Shown here: in pieces, positions 33,678 to 43,690 of the stretch | How positions within the stretch are numbered: the first letter of the stretch is position 1 | Layout: each line of letters starts with the position of its first letter | Source: Bacteroidota bacterium | GTDB lineage: Bacteria > Bacteroidota > Bacteroidia > Flavobacteriales > Flavobacteriaceae | Assembly (NCBI GenBank): GCA_027592025.1 | Contig: JAQCIQ010000010.1 | Location: 1 to 64,000 of the forward strand | DNA: 64,000 nucleotides | Reading direction: 5' to 3' | Made by a program: the position numbers and the translations under genes | The notes under the pieces: model-generated | Told to the model about the DNA's origin: nothing | What the model saw: only the letters and a program-made list of their open reading frames with translations | Databases searched by the model: none

Positions 33678-36082
33678 AAAATAGAAACATCAACAAAGTC
33701 GCCGTAATAGGTTCTGGAATCATGGGAAGTGGTATCGCCTGTCACTTTGCCAACATTGGAGTCGAAGTGTTATTGTTAGACATAGTACCCAGATCATTAA
33801 ACGACCTAGAGCAAGCCAAAGGATTAACTCTTGAAGATAAGAATGTCAGAAACAGAATAGTAAACGACGCTTTGGCCAAAGCCATCAAAACAAACCCTGC
33901 TCCACTCTATCACGGTACTTTTGCTCAAAGAATTACCACGGGGAATCTAGAAGATGACATCGCCAAAGTTGCCAAGGTAGATTGGATCATTGAGGTAGTA
34001 GTTGAACGACTGGACATCAAAAAATCGGTTTTTGAGAAATTGGATCAACACAGAACCAAAGGCACCTTAATTTCATCCAACACTTCTGGGATACCAATTG
34101 CGATGATGAGTGACGGACGAAGTGATGATTTTCAAGCCCATTTTTGCGGAACCCACTTTTTCAACCCGGCGCGATATTTGAAACTGTTCGAAATTATTCC
34201 AGGTCCAAAAACTGACGAATCAGTTTTGGAATTCATGCGATCTTATGGGGAAAAATTCTTAGGCAAAACGTCCGTGGTTGCAAAAGACACCCCAGCTTTT
34301 ATTGGCAACAGAATTGGCACCTACGGCATTCAAAGTTTGTTTCAGCAAGTGGTAGCTATGGGTCTTAGTGTCGAGGACGTTGATCGACTTACTGGACCAG
34401 TCATTGGCAGACCCAAATCAGCCACATTTAGAACCACCGATTTGGTAGGATTAGACACTTTGGTTCATGTGGCTAATGGAGTGTATGAAAACTGTCCGAA
34501 TGATGAAAAGAGAGAAGATTTTAGAATCCCCGATTTTGTTCAGAGCATGATGGAAAACAATTGGCTCGGCGATAAGACGGGTCAAGGTTTTTACAAAAAA
34601 ACAACTGATAGCAGTGGCAAGAGAGAAATATTGTCACTCGATTTGAATACGCTGACTTATTCGGCTCAAAAAAAGACAGATTTTCCGACCTTAGCCAAAA
34701 CTAAATCTATAGAAAACGTCATAGACCGGTTTCCAGTTCTTGTTAGTGGAGACGATAAAGCGTCTGAGTTTTACAAAAAAATGTTTGGTGCTACATTCGC
34801 TTACGTGTCTAACCGAGTTCCAGAAATAACCGAAGACCTCTACAAAATAGACGATGCGATGAAAGCGGGCTATGGCTGGGAACATGGTCCATTTCAAATT
34901 TGGGATGCCATTGGACTAACGCAAGGAATGGACTTGATTGCAGACCTTGGTTTAACTGCTGCTCCGTGGGTTCAACAAATGATCAATAATGGCATGAGCA
35001 GTTTCTATTCCATTAAGAATGGGGCGACCTATTGCTATGACAGGAATTCTACCGATTATCAGAAAATTCCAGGTCAAGATGCCTTTATCATCCTGAACAA
35101 TTTAAGAGAAAACACTCCTGTATTTCAGAACAAAGACTTTGTACTTCACGATTTAGGAGATGGTATTTTGAATGCTGAATTTCGTTCAAAAATGAATACT
35201 ATTGGAGGAGATATATTATCAGGACTGAACAAGGCCATTGACATAGCCGAACAAGATTTCGCTGGATTGGTCATTGGCAATCAAGGGGCCAATTTTAGTG
35301 TTGGCGCAAACATTGCCATGATATTTATGATGGCGGTAGAACAAGAATACGACGAACTGAACCAAGCCATAGCCTATTTCCAAAATACCATGATGAGGAT
35401 GCGCTACTCCTCCATTCCAACCATTGCTGCTCCACATGGCATGACTCTCGGTGGAGGCTGTGAATTGTCCTTACATGCCGACAAAGTTGTTGCCGCAAGC
35501 GAAACCTATATTGGACTAGTCGAGTTTGGTGTTGGTGTCATTCCTGGTGGTGGTGGATCAAAAGAGTTGACCTTGAGAGCTTCCGATTCATTTAGAAAGA
35601 ATGATGTAGAACTCAATGTTTTACAAGAATACTTTTTAACCATTGGCATGGCCAAGGTATCTACTTCGGCCTATGAAGCTTTCGACCTGGGTATATTGCA
35701 AAAAGGCAAGGATACCGTGGTAGTCAATCGCGATCGACAGATTGCAACGGCCAAAGCTTATGCCAAGTTAATGGCAGATCAAGGCTACACCAAGCCAGTA
35801 GCAAGAAAAGACATTAAGGTATTGGGCAAGCAAGCTCTCGGAATGTTTTTGGTAGGTACTGATGCTATGAAATCAGCCCATTTTATATCTGAACATGACC
35901 ATAAAATTGCCAACAAACTGGCCTATGTCATGGCGGGAGGAGACTTATCGGAAGCGACTTTAGTATCGGAACAATATCTTCTTGACATTGAAAGAGAGGC
36001 GTTTTTAAGCCTTTGTGGAGAAAGAAAAACCTTAGAGCGCATCGAACACATGCTCAAAACAGGCAAACCCCTAAGAAATTAA
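33674..36082 (+). CDS. fadN: 3-hydroxyacyl-CoA dehydrogenase / enoyl-CoA hydratase fusion
   Basis: The 802-residue bifunctional beta-oxidation enzyme has the dehydrogenase first: Rossmann motif KVAVIGSGIMGSGIACHFANIG at residues 8-29, then GTHFFNPARYLKLFEIIPG and ANRIG-like AFIGNRIGTYG. The hydratase/crotonase part is at the C-terminal side, with AGLVIGNQGANFSVGANIAM and APHGMTLGGGCELSLHADKV. This order matches Bacillus-type FadN rather than E. coli FadB. It is the second gene of the operon, overlaps marR by 4 bases, and is followed 13 bases later by thiolase. Confidence 0.95.
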   Translation: MKNRNINKVAVIGSGIMGSGIACHFANIGVEVLLLDIVPRSLNDLEQAKGLTLEDKNVRNRIVNDALAKAIKTNPAPLYHGTFAQRITTGNLEDDIAKVAKVDWIIEVVVERLDIKKSVFEKLDQHRTKGTLISSNTSGIPIAMMSDGRSDDFQAHFCGTHFFNPARYLKLFEIIPGPKTDESVLEFMRSYGEKFLGKTSVVAKDTPAFIGNRIGTYGIQSLFQQVVAMGLSVEDVDRLTGPVIGRPKSATFRTTDLVGLDTLVHVANGVYENCPNDEKREDFRIPDFVQSMMENNWLGDKTGQGFYKKTTDSSGKREILSLDLNTLTYSAQKKTDFPTLAKTKSIENVIDRFPVLVSGDDKASEFYKKMFGATFAYVSNRVPEITEDLYKIDDAMKAGYGWEHGPFQIWDAIGLTQGMDLIADLGLTAAPWVQQMINNGMSSFYSIKNGATYCYDRNSTDYQKIPGQDAFIILNNLRENTPVFQNKDFVLHDLGDGILNAEFRSKMNTIGGDILSGLNKAIDIAEQDFAGLVIGNQGANFSVGANIAMIFMMAVEQEYDELNQAIAYFQNTMMRMRYSSIPTIAAPHGMTLGGGCELSLHADKVVAASETYIGLVEFGVGVIPGGGGSKELTLRASDSFRKNDVELNVLQEYFLTIGMAKVSTSAYEAFDLGILQKGKDTVVVNRDRQIATAKAYAKLMADQGYTKPVARKDIKVLGKQALGMFLVGTDAMKSAHFISEHDHKIANKLAYVMAGGDLSEATLVSEQYLLDIEREAFLSLCGERKTLERIEHMLKTGKPLRN

Positions 36083-36095
36083 TGACTAACATATT

Positions 36096-37289
36096 ATGAT
36101 GACAACAGCATACATCGTTAAAGGCTACAGAACAGCTGTAGGCAAAGCACCAAAAGGACTATTCAGATTCAAAAGACCTGATGAACTCGCGGCAGAGACC
36201 ATTGCTTTTTTGATGTCTCAATTGCCCGAATTCGACAAATCGAGAATTGATGATGTTATTGTAGGCAATGCCACGCCAGAAGCTGAACAAGGGCTGAACA
36301 TCGCTCGACTCATTTCATTGATGGGATTAAAATCGGAGGAAGTACCTGGGGTAACCGTCAATCGTTATTGTGCCTCTGGACTTGAAACAATCAGCATGGC
36401 TGTGGCCAAAATTCAATCTGGGATGGCCGAATGCATCATTGCTGGAGGGGTCGAAAGCATGAGCTATATCCCTATGGGAGGCTACAAACCTGTTCCCGAT
36501 TACCAATTGGCTAAGGATGGTCACGAAGACTATTACTGGGGCATGGGGTTAACTGCTGAGGCAGTCGCCAACCAATTTAAGGTATCGCGAGAAGATCAAG
36601 ATGCGTTTGCCTTTGCATCACATCAAAAAGCGCTAAAAGCTTTGAAAGAAAATCGTTTTGCAGAGCAGATTGTTCCCATCACTGTAGAGCAAATTTATGT
36701 TGACGGAAATGGCAAAAGAGCTTCAAAAACCTATACCGTATCTCAAGACGAAGGTCCAAGAGCAGATTCTACCTTAGAAGGCTTAGGCAAACTTCGACCT
36801 GTTTTTGCCAATAACGGAAGTGTTACTGCTGGTAATTCTTCTCAAATGAGCGATGGAGCAGCCTTTGTCATGGTGATGAGTGAGGCCATGGTCAAGGAAC
36901 TGAATTTAGAACCTATTGCTCGAATGGTCAGTTATTCAGCCGTTGGCGTTGAACCAAGAATCATGGGTATTGGCCCAGTTAAAGCCATTCCAAAAGCACT
37001 TAAGCAAGCTGGACTTCAGCAAAACGACTTGTCCTTGATTGAGCTCAACGAAGCCTTCGCTTCACAGTCTTTGGCCGTTATGAGAACTTTAGATCTCAAC
37101 CAAGACATCGTCAATGTCAATGGAGGAGCAATTGCTTTAGGCCACCCCTTAGGATGCTCGGGCACAAAACTATCTGTGCAGCTGTTCGACGAAATGAGCA
37201 AACGGAAAATGAATGGAAAATACGGTATGGTTACCATGTGCGTAGGAACTGGTCAAGGAGCTGCCGGGATATTCGAATATTTAAACTAA
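36096..37289 (+). CDS. fadA: acetyl-CoA acyltransferase (3-ketoacyl-CoA thiolase)
   Basis: The 397-residue thiolase catalyses the last step of beta-oxidation, cleaving 3-ketoacyl-CoA. The acylated Cys is in NRYCASGLETISMA near residue 90, the GGVESMSYIPMG stretch follows, and LIELNEAFASQSLA and GGAIALGHPLGCSGTKL carry the His and second Cys at the C-terminus. It is third in the operon, 24 bases before the acyl-CoA dehydrogenase gene. Confidence 0.96.
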   Translation: MMTTAYIVKGYRTAVGKAPKGLFRFKRPDELAAETIAFLMSQLPEFDKSRIDDVIVGNATPEAEQGLNIARLISLMGLKSEEVPGVTVNRYCASGLETISMAVAKIQSGMAECIIAGGVESMSYIPMGGYKPVPDYQLAKDGHEDYYWGMGLTAEAVANQFKVSREDQDAFAFASHQKALKALKENRFAEQIVPITVEQIYVDGNGKRASKTYTVSQDEGPRADSTLEGLGKLRPVFANNGSVTAGNSSQMSDGAAFVMVMSEAMVKELNLEPIARMVSYSAVGVEPRIMGIGPVKAIPKALKQAGLQQNDLSLIELNEAFASQSLAVMRTLDLNQDIVNVNGGAIALGHPLGCSGTKLSVQLFDEMSKRKMNGKYGMVTMCVGTGQGAAGIFEYLN

Positions 37290-37313
37290 CCCAATCACTT
37301 TAAAATTATAATC

Positions 37314-39119
37314 ATGTCAGAAACAACAGATTTCATCACCCGAGGCGGTGAATTTATCGTTAAGGAAACTCCTTGTGATGCTGTCTTTACTCCCGAAGAC
37401 TTTACCGAAGAACAAAAGATGATGCGAGATGCCGTAAAGGAATTCAACGAACGTGAGATCATTCCACATCGCGCCCGATTCGAAAGCAAAGATTACGACT
37501 TGACCAAAGAAGTCATGAAAAAAGCTGGCGAGCTAGGATTTTTGGGTATTTCGGTGCCGCAAGCTTATGGCGGCATGGAAATGGGCTTTGTCTCAACCAT
37601 GCTAGTTTGCGAATACATTTCAAGTGGCACAGGATCTTTCAGCACAGCATTTGGGGCCCACACAGGAATTGGAACTATGCCAATAACCTTATACGGCACG
37701 GAAGCGCAGAAACAAAAATATGTTACCAAATTAGCCACAGGTGAGTGGTTTGGGGCGTATTGTTTGACTGAACCGGGTGCAGGTAGTGATGCCAATTCAG
37801 GTAAAACCAAAGCCGTGTTGTCCGCGGATGGGAGCCACTACAAAATTACTGGTCAAAAAATGTGGATCTCCAATGCAGGATTTTGTAACGTTTTCATCGT
37901 TTTTGCTCGAATTGAAAACGATAAAAATATAACTGGATTTATCATTGAAAACGATCCGTCCAACGGCATCAGTTTAGGCGAGGAAGAGCACAAACTGGGC
38001 ATTCGATCCTCATCGACCCGCCAAGTGTTTTTTAATGATACTGTTGTACCTATCGAAAATATGCTTTCGGAAAGGGGTAATGGTTTTAAAATTGCCATGA
38101 ACGCCTTGAATGTGGGACGCATCAAGTTGGCCGCTGCTGAATTGGATGCGCAACGTCGTGTAACCGATACCGCTACCAAGTACGCCAACGAACGCATTCA
38201 GTTTGAAACGCCAATCTCCAGCTTTGGAGCGATTCAAAAAAAATTAGCAGAAATGGCTACCAGCGCCTATGTTGGCGAGGCCGCTTCATATCGGGCTGCC
38301 AAAGCAATTGAAGACCGTATTGCTTTGAGAATCCAAGAAGGTAATGGCCATCAGGAAGCAGAACTCAAGGGCGTTGAGGAATATGTCATCGAATGCTCCA
38401 TCTTAAAAGTTGCTGTTTCAGAAGACATGCAAAATTGTGCTGACGAAGGTCTTCAAATTTATGGAGGGATGGGATTTTCCGAAGATGCTCCAATGGAAGC
38501 ACCTTGGAGAGATGCGCGAATAGCGAGAATTTATGAGGGAACGAACGAAATCAATCGCATGCTCAGTGTCGGCATGCTCATCAAAAAAGCCATGAAGGGT
38601 CATGTTGATTTGCTCGGTCCTGCGATGAAAGTTGCAGATGAACTTACTGGAATTCCCTCATTTGATGCTCCAGATTTTTCTCAGCCATTGTCAGAAGAAA
38701 AAGATTTGATCCAAAGGCTCAAAAAGGTCTTCTTAATGGTCGCTGGGTCTGGTGTTCAAAAATATGGAACTGATTTAGACCAGCACCAACAGCTCCTATT
38801 GGCTGCTGCTGATATCCTGATTGAAATATACATGGCAGAATCTGGATTACTGAGAGCTGAAAAGAATCTCAAGAGGTTTGGAGCAGACAGCCAAGCAACA
38901 CAGATTGCTATGGCTCAGCTGTACCTCTATCAGGCGGTTGACATCATTTCTCAACGCGCCAAAGAAGGTATTGCTTCGATGTCCGAAGGCGATGAACAAC
39001 GCATGATGCTTATGGGTCTCAAGCGATTTACCAAATACCACAATTTGCCAAATGTGGCCAGCCTGAGAACAAAAATTGCAGACCGCTTGATAACGGATAA
39101 CGGTTATAAGTTGGCCTAA
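37314..39119 (+). CDS. acyl-CoA dehydrogenase
   Basis: The 601-residue FAD enzyme carries out the first step of beta-oxidation. Visible motifs are CLTEPGAGSDANSG (substrate/FAD region), QKMWISNAGFCNVFIVFARI, and IYGGMGFSEDAPMEAPWRDARIARIYEGTNEINRM containing the catalytic Glu. It has a ~170-residue C-terminal extension beyond the classical 380-residue core, as in the VLCAD-like group. It is the last gene of the marR operon and is followed by a strong terminator. An ETF electron acceptor is not encoded nearby. Confidence 0.95.
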   Translation: MSETTDFITRGGEFIVKETPCDAVFTPEDFTEEQKMMRDAVKEFNEREIIPHRARFESKDYDLTKEVMKKAGELGFLGISVPQAYGGMEMGFVSTMLVCEYISSGTGSFSTAFGAHTGIGTMPITLYGTEAQKQKYVTKLATGEWFGAYCLTEPGAGSDANSGKTKAVLSADGSHYKITGQKMWISNAGFCNVFIVFARIENDKNITGFIIENDPSNGISLGEEEHKLGIRSSSTRQVFFNDTVVPIENMLSERGNGFKIAMNALNVGRIKLAAAELDAQRRVTDTATKYANERIQFETPISSFGAIQKKLAEMATSAYVGEAASYRAAKAIEDRIALRIQEGNGHQEAELKGVEEYVIECSILKVAVSEDMQNCADEGLQIYGGMGFSEDAPMEAPWRDARIARIYEGTNEINRMLSVGMLIKKAMKGHVDLLGPAMKVADELTGIPSFDAPDFSQPLSEEKDLIQRLKKVFLMVAGSGVQKYGTDLDQHQQLLLAAADILIEIYMAESGLLRAEKNLKRFGADSQATQIAMAQLYLYQAVDIISQRAKEGIASMSEGDEQRMMLMGLKRFTKYHNLPNVASLRTKIADRLITDNGYKLA

Positions 39120-39140
39120 TTCTGCACTTACATTTAATCT

Positions 39141-39166
39141 AACCCGCTACGTGCGGGTTTTTTTAT
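39141..39166 (+). terminator. rho-independent terminator of the beta-oxidation operon
   Basis: A 7-bp stem AACCCGC/GCGGGTT (39141-39147 with 39153-39159, loop TACGT) is followed by a T-run, 21 bases after the acyl-CoA dehydrogenase stop. Confidence 0.85.
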
Positions 39167-39270
39167 TTCTGGCTTCCCCTTGTCCCCTGTTAAAATTCAA
39201 TCTCTTCTGATTTATGACAAGAAGTCAAGTTGAAACCTAATATTTTTATATATTCACTAAAATTTCTGAC

Positions 39271-40164
39271 ATGAAGACATCGATCTTTCTAATCGCTTTA
39301 TTGGTTTACACTAATTCTATTTGGTGTCAGGCCAATTCTTCGCAAGTCTATTTGTGTCAATTTTTTGTGTCCGATCAAACCATAAAACTTACTGATCCAA
39401 AAATGATCTCAGAAGAATTGGGTTACAACAACCAACCCTATTTCGAATCGGACGACACTGTGCTCTATGCTGGCACACGAAATGGTCAAACCGACATAGT
39501 TCGTTATACCGTGTCTGAAGACAGCAGGCAGTGGCTAACCAATACCGAAGGGAGCGAATATTCTCCTCAATTGATTCCTGACCAAGAACTCATTGCGGCC
39601 ATAAGACTAGAAACCAGCGGTGAACAATTTTTGGCCGCCTATACTTCTTCTGGGGCGTACACCTCCACTTTGGTATCAGATCCTATTGTGGGTTATCAAG
39701 TTTGGGTCAATTCCAACGAAATGTATTCCGCCATTTTAGTTGATGAAGGTCTTTCACTTGCAAAACACAATTTCAGTTCAAAGTCGTTAGAAGTACTGGA
39801 TACTAACATTGGAAGAAGCTTGCATTTACAGCCACTTGGTGAGGATGGAGGTCATTTGTCTAACAATATTACTTATGTTTCTAAAAAAGAACTCCCCAAT
39901 CAAATCATAGGTCTCAACTTATCGGACAAGCTTTCCAAACTAATTGTTGAAACGCTGGAAGGTAGCGAGGATTTTTGCTGGACACCATGGGGCCATATTA
40001 TCATGGGACAAGGCAGCAAATTATATGTCTTTGATCCTTCAGCCGAAGATTCCTGGGTTCTACTGCATGACATGAATCCCTACGGAATCACTAATATCAC
40101 TAGAATTACTGTTAGTCCTTCAGGACAGTATATTTCCTTTGTTGCAGAACAAAGCACTAATTGA
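39271..40164 (+). CDS. secreted TolB-like (PD40 beta-propeller) protein
   Basis: The 297-residue protein has a signal peptide (MKTSIFLIALLVYTNSIWCQA). The mature part has WD40-like TolB repeats such as YNNQPYFESDDTVLYAGTRNGQTDIVRY, GSEYSPQLIPDQELIAAIRLE and ITRITVSPSGQYISFVAEQ at the C-terminus. It is likely periplasmic or surface-exposed, with unknown function. It lies 32 bases before the large BNR-repeat gene on the same strand. Confidence 0.86.
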   Translation: MKTSIFLIALLVYTNSIWCQANSSQVYLCQFFVSDQTIKLTDPKMISEELGYNNQPYFESDDTVLYAGTRNGQTDIVRYTVSEDSRQWLTNTEGSEYSPQLIPDQELIAAIRLETSGEQFLAAYTSSGAYTSTLVSDPIVGYQVWVNSNEMYSAILVDEGLSLAKHNFSSKSLEVLDTNIGRSLHLQPLGEDGGHLSNNITYVSKKELPNQIIGLNLSDKLSKLIVETLEGSEDFCWTPWGHIIMGQGSKLYVFDPSAEDSWVLLHDMNPYGITNITRITVSPSGQYISFVAEQSTN

Positions 40165-40196
40165 AAAATTGATTTAAGACTTAAATTTCGACTATT

Positions 40197-43100
40197 ATGA
40201 CAAACACAAAAACCATTCATAGCCCTTCACTTTTTACTTTTTGGACTCTATTTCTAATGATGTGTGTTGGGCTATTATCTGCGCAACCACTCGATCTTGA
40301 ATTGATCAAAGAAATGAAACCTAGAAATGTAGGCCCAGGAGGAATGTCTGGAAGAGTTACGGCCATTGACGTGGTGACTTCTAACCCAGACGTGATTTAC
40401 GCAGGGACGGCTTCAGGTGGTTTATGGAAATCGACCTCTGGTGGAATCAGATGGGAACCTATTTTTGAAAAAGAAGCTACTGCATCAATTGGAGCTGTAG
40501 CCGTTGACCAGTCCAATCCAAGTGTAATTTGGGTAGGCACTGGCGAAGGCAATCCGCGAAACAGCTTGAATGGCGGATTTGGCATATACAAATCTTTGGA
40601 TGGAGGTAAAAATTGGATATTGATGGGTCTCGAGAAAACACGACACATTCATCGAGTAATAGTTGATCCAACAGATTCAAATACTGTTTATGCCGCGGCC
40701 ATTGGCTCGCCTTGGGGAATTCACCCAGAGCGAGGAGTCTATAAAACTACCGATGGTGGAAAGACTTGGGACTTGGTTCTTTCGACCAACAGTTCGAGTG
40801 GCGCCGCCGATTTGGTCATGGACCCTACCAACCCAAATAAGCTATTTGCAGCGATGTGGGAACACAAGCGAGATCCTTGGTTTTTCAAATCTGGAGGAAA
40901 AGGTTCCGGCCTTTTTATGACTCACGATGGTGGAAAAAATTGGAAACAATTGACCGATGAAGACGGGTTGCCAAAAGGAGAATTGGGTCGGATTGGACTG
41001 GCTGTGGCCGCCAACAAACCCAATGTAGTGTATGCCCTTATAGAGGCGAAGAAAAACGCGCTCTACCGCAGTGATGATGGTGGATTCAAATGGGCAAAAA
41101 TCAATGACAACGAAGATATTGGCAACAGACCCTTTTATTACTCCGATATTTTCGTAGATCCCGAAAATGAAAATCGCGTTTATTCGGTGTTTACTTACGT
41201 CAATGTCAGTGAAGATGGTGGAAAGAAATTTGAGTCTCTAATGCCGTCCTATGGGGTTAGTAATGGTGTTCATCCCGATCATCACGCCTGGTGGATCCAT
41301 CCCAATAATGGGCAATATATGATTGATGGTAATGATGGAGGTCTAAACATTACAAGAGATGGCGGTAAGTCTTGGCAATTCATTGGCAATCTTCCCGTAG
41401 GTCAATTTTACCACGTCAATGTGGACAACGATGTTCCCTACAATATTTACGGGGGCATGCAAGACAACGGTTCTTGGAGAGGTCCAGCCTACGTTTGGAG
41501 AGATCAAGGTATTCGCAATTCTTATTGGCAAGAAATTTCCTTTGGTGACGGATTTGACGTAGTCCCCGACCCAAAAGACTCTCGATATGGTTGGACCATG
41601 AGTCAACAAGGCTATGTTGAACGGTACGACTGGCAAACTGGAAACAATTATTCAGTGAGACCAACCCATCCTGACCCCAATATGGACCTTCGTTTCAATT
41701 GGAATGCAGCCATCAACATTGACCCATTTGACAGCAGTACGTTGTATTTTGGTAGCCAATTTGTTCACAAATCTAACGACAAAGGTTTGACTTGGTCGAT
41801 TATATCTGGTGATCTTACGACAAATGATCCAGAAAAACTGAAGCAAGGAGAAAGCGGAGGTTTGACCATGGACGCTACAGGAGCTGAAAATCACTGTACA
41901 ATTTTAGTTGTTGAACCTTCTCCAACCGAAAAAAATATGCTTTGGGTTGGAACCGATGATGGTCGCGTGCAAGTCACCATGGACGGAGGTGCCAATTGGG
42001 AAGACGTCAGCAAAGGACTTAAAGATTTGCCCGAAGGCAGTTGGATTGCTCAGATCAAGGCTTCTGCCAATAACCCGGGAGAGGCTCTGCTCGTAGCTAA
42101 TGATTACAGAAGATTTAATTTCGAGCCTTATGTTTACAGAACTACAAACTATGGCAAAAAATGGAAACGCCTTGTGTCTTCCAAGGACACTCAGAGTTTT
42201 GCTCTTTCGATTGTTCAAGATACCAAAGAACCCAATTTGCTCTTTTTAGGCACTGATGATGGGCTTTATGTGAGCATTGATGCTGGCGAAAACTGGGTAA
42301 AATGGACCAATGGTTTCCCTACTGTACCAGTCAATGATATGGTGATTCATCCTCGTGAAGACGATTTGATTATCACTACATTCGGCCGATCGCATTGGGT
42401 GCTCGATGACATTCGTCCATTGAGAGCAATGGCGGCAAATTCAAAGCTGACTGAACAGACTATTGCAGTGTTTGATCCTCCAACGGCTTATTTGGCCGCT
42501 TATCAACAACCTACTGGAAGTCGCTTTGGAGCAGACGATATGTTTAACGGTGAAAATAGAGGTGGCGGTGGTCGTTTGTCCTACTATGTAAAAGTAGATA
42601 CTACAAGTACCGATGTTGACAAAAAGTCGAGTGACTCTTTGCACCTTAAAATATACCATGGAGAGAAAGAAATCAGACATTTGAAACAATCCGTTCCAAA
42701 AAAATCAGGCGTTTACACATGGCGATGGCGTTTAGACGAGAAGGGCGTTGACCGACCTTCTAGACGCTCTCGTTCTTCTCGAGGCGAATCGGGTGGAGTG
42801 ACCGTCTTACCAGGAACTTACCGTATGGTATTGTCTAAAGACAGCCTTGAGGTTGAAACTCAAATGACCGTTGAGCTTGATCCGAGACTTGATGTCGATT
42901 TGGATGGTTTGACCGAACAGTATAATATGGTGAAAACATTAGAGCAAATGCAGCAAACTGCAGCAGATGCGGTCAAGCAATTGTCTGAAAGCCTAGAAAT
43001 CATCAATAAATTCAATGCATCCATGAAAGATTTGGATAAAGAAAAATTTAAGGATGTTTTAGATCAGGCCAAAAAAGAAAGCGAAAAAATCGAAAAAATA

Positions 43101-43388
43101 GTTGCTCTCTACATCGGCAAGGAAGATGATCGTCAAGGTATTACAAGAAATCCAGAGGTATCCATTGTATCGAGAATGTACAGTGCTCAATCCTATGTGG
43201 TATCAAGACCCTCGGGGCTAACCTCAACGGAATTTCAGTTGGTTGACCAAGCAAAAAACGCTCTAAACGAGGCTTTGAAACAGACCAATTCTTATTTTGA
43301 AAAAGATTGGGTAGAATACCAATCCACTATAAAAGAATTGGATCTTTCTCCTTTTAAGGAAGTGAACACATTTTCAATCATTGAATAA
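40197..43388 (+). CDS. large secreted BNR/VPS10-type beta-propeller protein
   Basis: The 1063-residue protein has a signal peptide (ending GLLSAQP near residue 30). It then has many BNR/sortilin-type repeats of the form GLWKSTSGGIRWEPIF, GIYKSLDGGKNWILM, GVYKTTDGGKTWDLV and GLFMTHDGGKNWKQL, followed by a C-terminal beta-domain and a coiled-coil-like end (LDQAKKESEKIEKIVAL). Such proteins are common in Bacteroidota and are often called glycosyl hydrolases from their BNR repeats, but no catalytic residues are visible. It is probably exported. The 3' end runs 11 bases into the Crp/Fnr pseudogene. Confidence 0.92.
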   Translation: MTNTKTIHSPSLFTFWTLFLMMCVGLLSAQPLDLELIKEMKPRNVGPGGMSGRVTAIDVVTSNPDVIYAGTASGGLWKSTSGGIRWEPIFEKEATASIGAVAVDQSNPSVIWVGTGEGNPRNSLNGGFGIYKSLDGGKNWILMGLEKTRHIHRVIVDPTDSNTVYAAAIGSPWGIHPERGVYKTTDGGKTWDLVLSTNSSSGAADLVMDPTNPNKLFAAMWEHKRDPWFFKSGGKGSGLFMTHDGGKNWKQLTDEDGLPKGELGRIGLAVAANKPNVVYALIEAKKNALYRSDDGGFKWAKINDNEDIGNRPFYYSDIFVDPENENRVYSVFTYVNVSEDGGKKFESLMPSYGVSNGVHPDHHAWWIHPNNGQYMIDGNDGGLNITRDGGKSWQFIGNLPVGQFYHVNVDNDVPYNIYGGMQDNGSWRGPAYVWRDQGIRNSYWQEISFGDGFDVVPDPKDSRYGWTMSQQGYVERYDWQTGNNYSVRPTHPDPNMDLRFNWNAAINIDPFDSSTLYFGSQFVHKSNDKGLTWSIISGDLTTNDPEKLKQGESGGLTMDATGAENHCTILVVEPSPTEKNMLWVGTDDGRVQVTMDGGANWEDVSKGLKDLPEGSWIAQIKASANNPGEALLVANDYRRFNFEPYVYRTTNYGKKWKRLVSSKDTQSFALSIVQDTKEPNLLFLGTDDGLYVSIDAGENWVKWTNGFPTVPVNDMVIHPREDDLIITTFGRSHWVLDDIRPLRAMAANSKLTEQTIAVFDPPTAYLAAYQQPTGSRFGADDMFNGENRGGGGRLSYYVKVDTTSTDVDKKSSDSLHLKIYHGEKEIRHLKQSVPKKSGVYTWRWRLDEKGVDRPSRRSRSSRGESGGVTVLPGTYRMVLSKDSLEVETQMTVELDPRLDVDLDGLTEQYNMVKTLEQMQQTAADAVKQLSESLEIINKFNASMKDLDKEKFKDVLDQAKKESEKIEKIVALYIGKEDDRQGITRNPEVSIVSRMYSAQSYVVSRPSGLTSTEFQLVDQAKNALNEALKQTNSYFEKDWVEYQSTIKELDLSPFKEVNTFSIIE

Positions 43389-43687
43389 CTGACGAAGCCT
43401 TTGCTTTAAGGCCAGCCACATTTTTGATTTTGATGTTTTTGCCTTGCATGCTAATGAGTCCTGCTCTGTGAAAATCGGCAAGAACTCTGATGACTGACTC
43501 TGTTGCTGCACCAATGATATTGGCGTAATCAGATCGGGATAATTGAACCGCAATGTAGCCTTCTGAATTGAGGCCATTCTGCTTATTTTAAGAGGACTTC
43601 GGTTGAATATCTCAATGATTTCACCGTCCTCAACAACCACTGAGGGTCTCATTTCTTCCGAGAGCCCCTGCATCCCAAATCAACAAT
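43378..43687 (-). pseudogene. decayed Crp/Fnr-family regulator
   Basis: Reading 43378-43587 on the minus strand gives NKQNGLNSEGYIAVQLSRSD, then a helix-turn-helix YANIIGAATESVIRVLADFHRAGLISMQGK and a Lys-rich tail, an intact Crp/Fnr DNA-binding domain. Just upstream, in another frame (to ~43687), is FGMQGLSEEMRPSVVVEDGE followed by IIEIFNRSP, resembling the end of the cyclic-nucleotide-binding barrel. A stop (TAA) and a frame change separate the two. The N-terminal ~100 residues and most of the dimerisation helix are absent. A 99-residue open frame over the region is only part of the remnant. It is next to uspA, a normal crp neighbour. Confidence 0.75.
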
Positions 43688-43690
43688 AGT

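Noticed and set aside
43374-43673. 99-residue minus-strand open frame
   Set aside because: It runs through the Crp/Fnr remnant in a frame different from the conserved helix-turn-helix. Only its N-terminal part resembles protein, so it is treated as part of the pseudogene.
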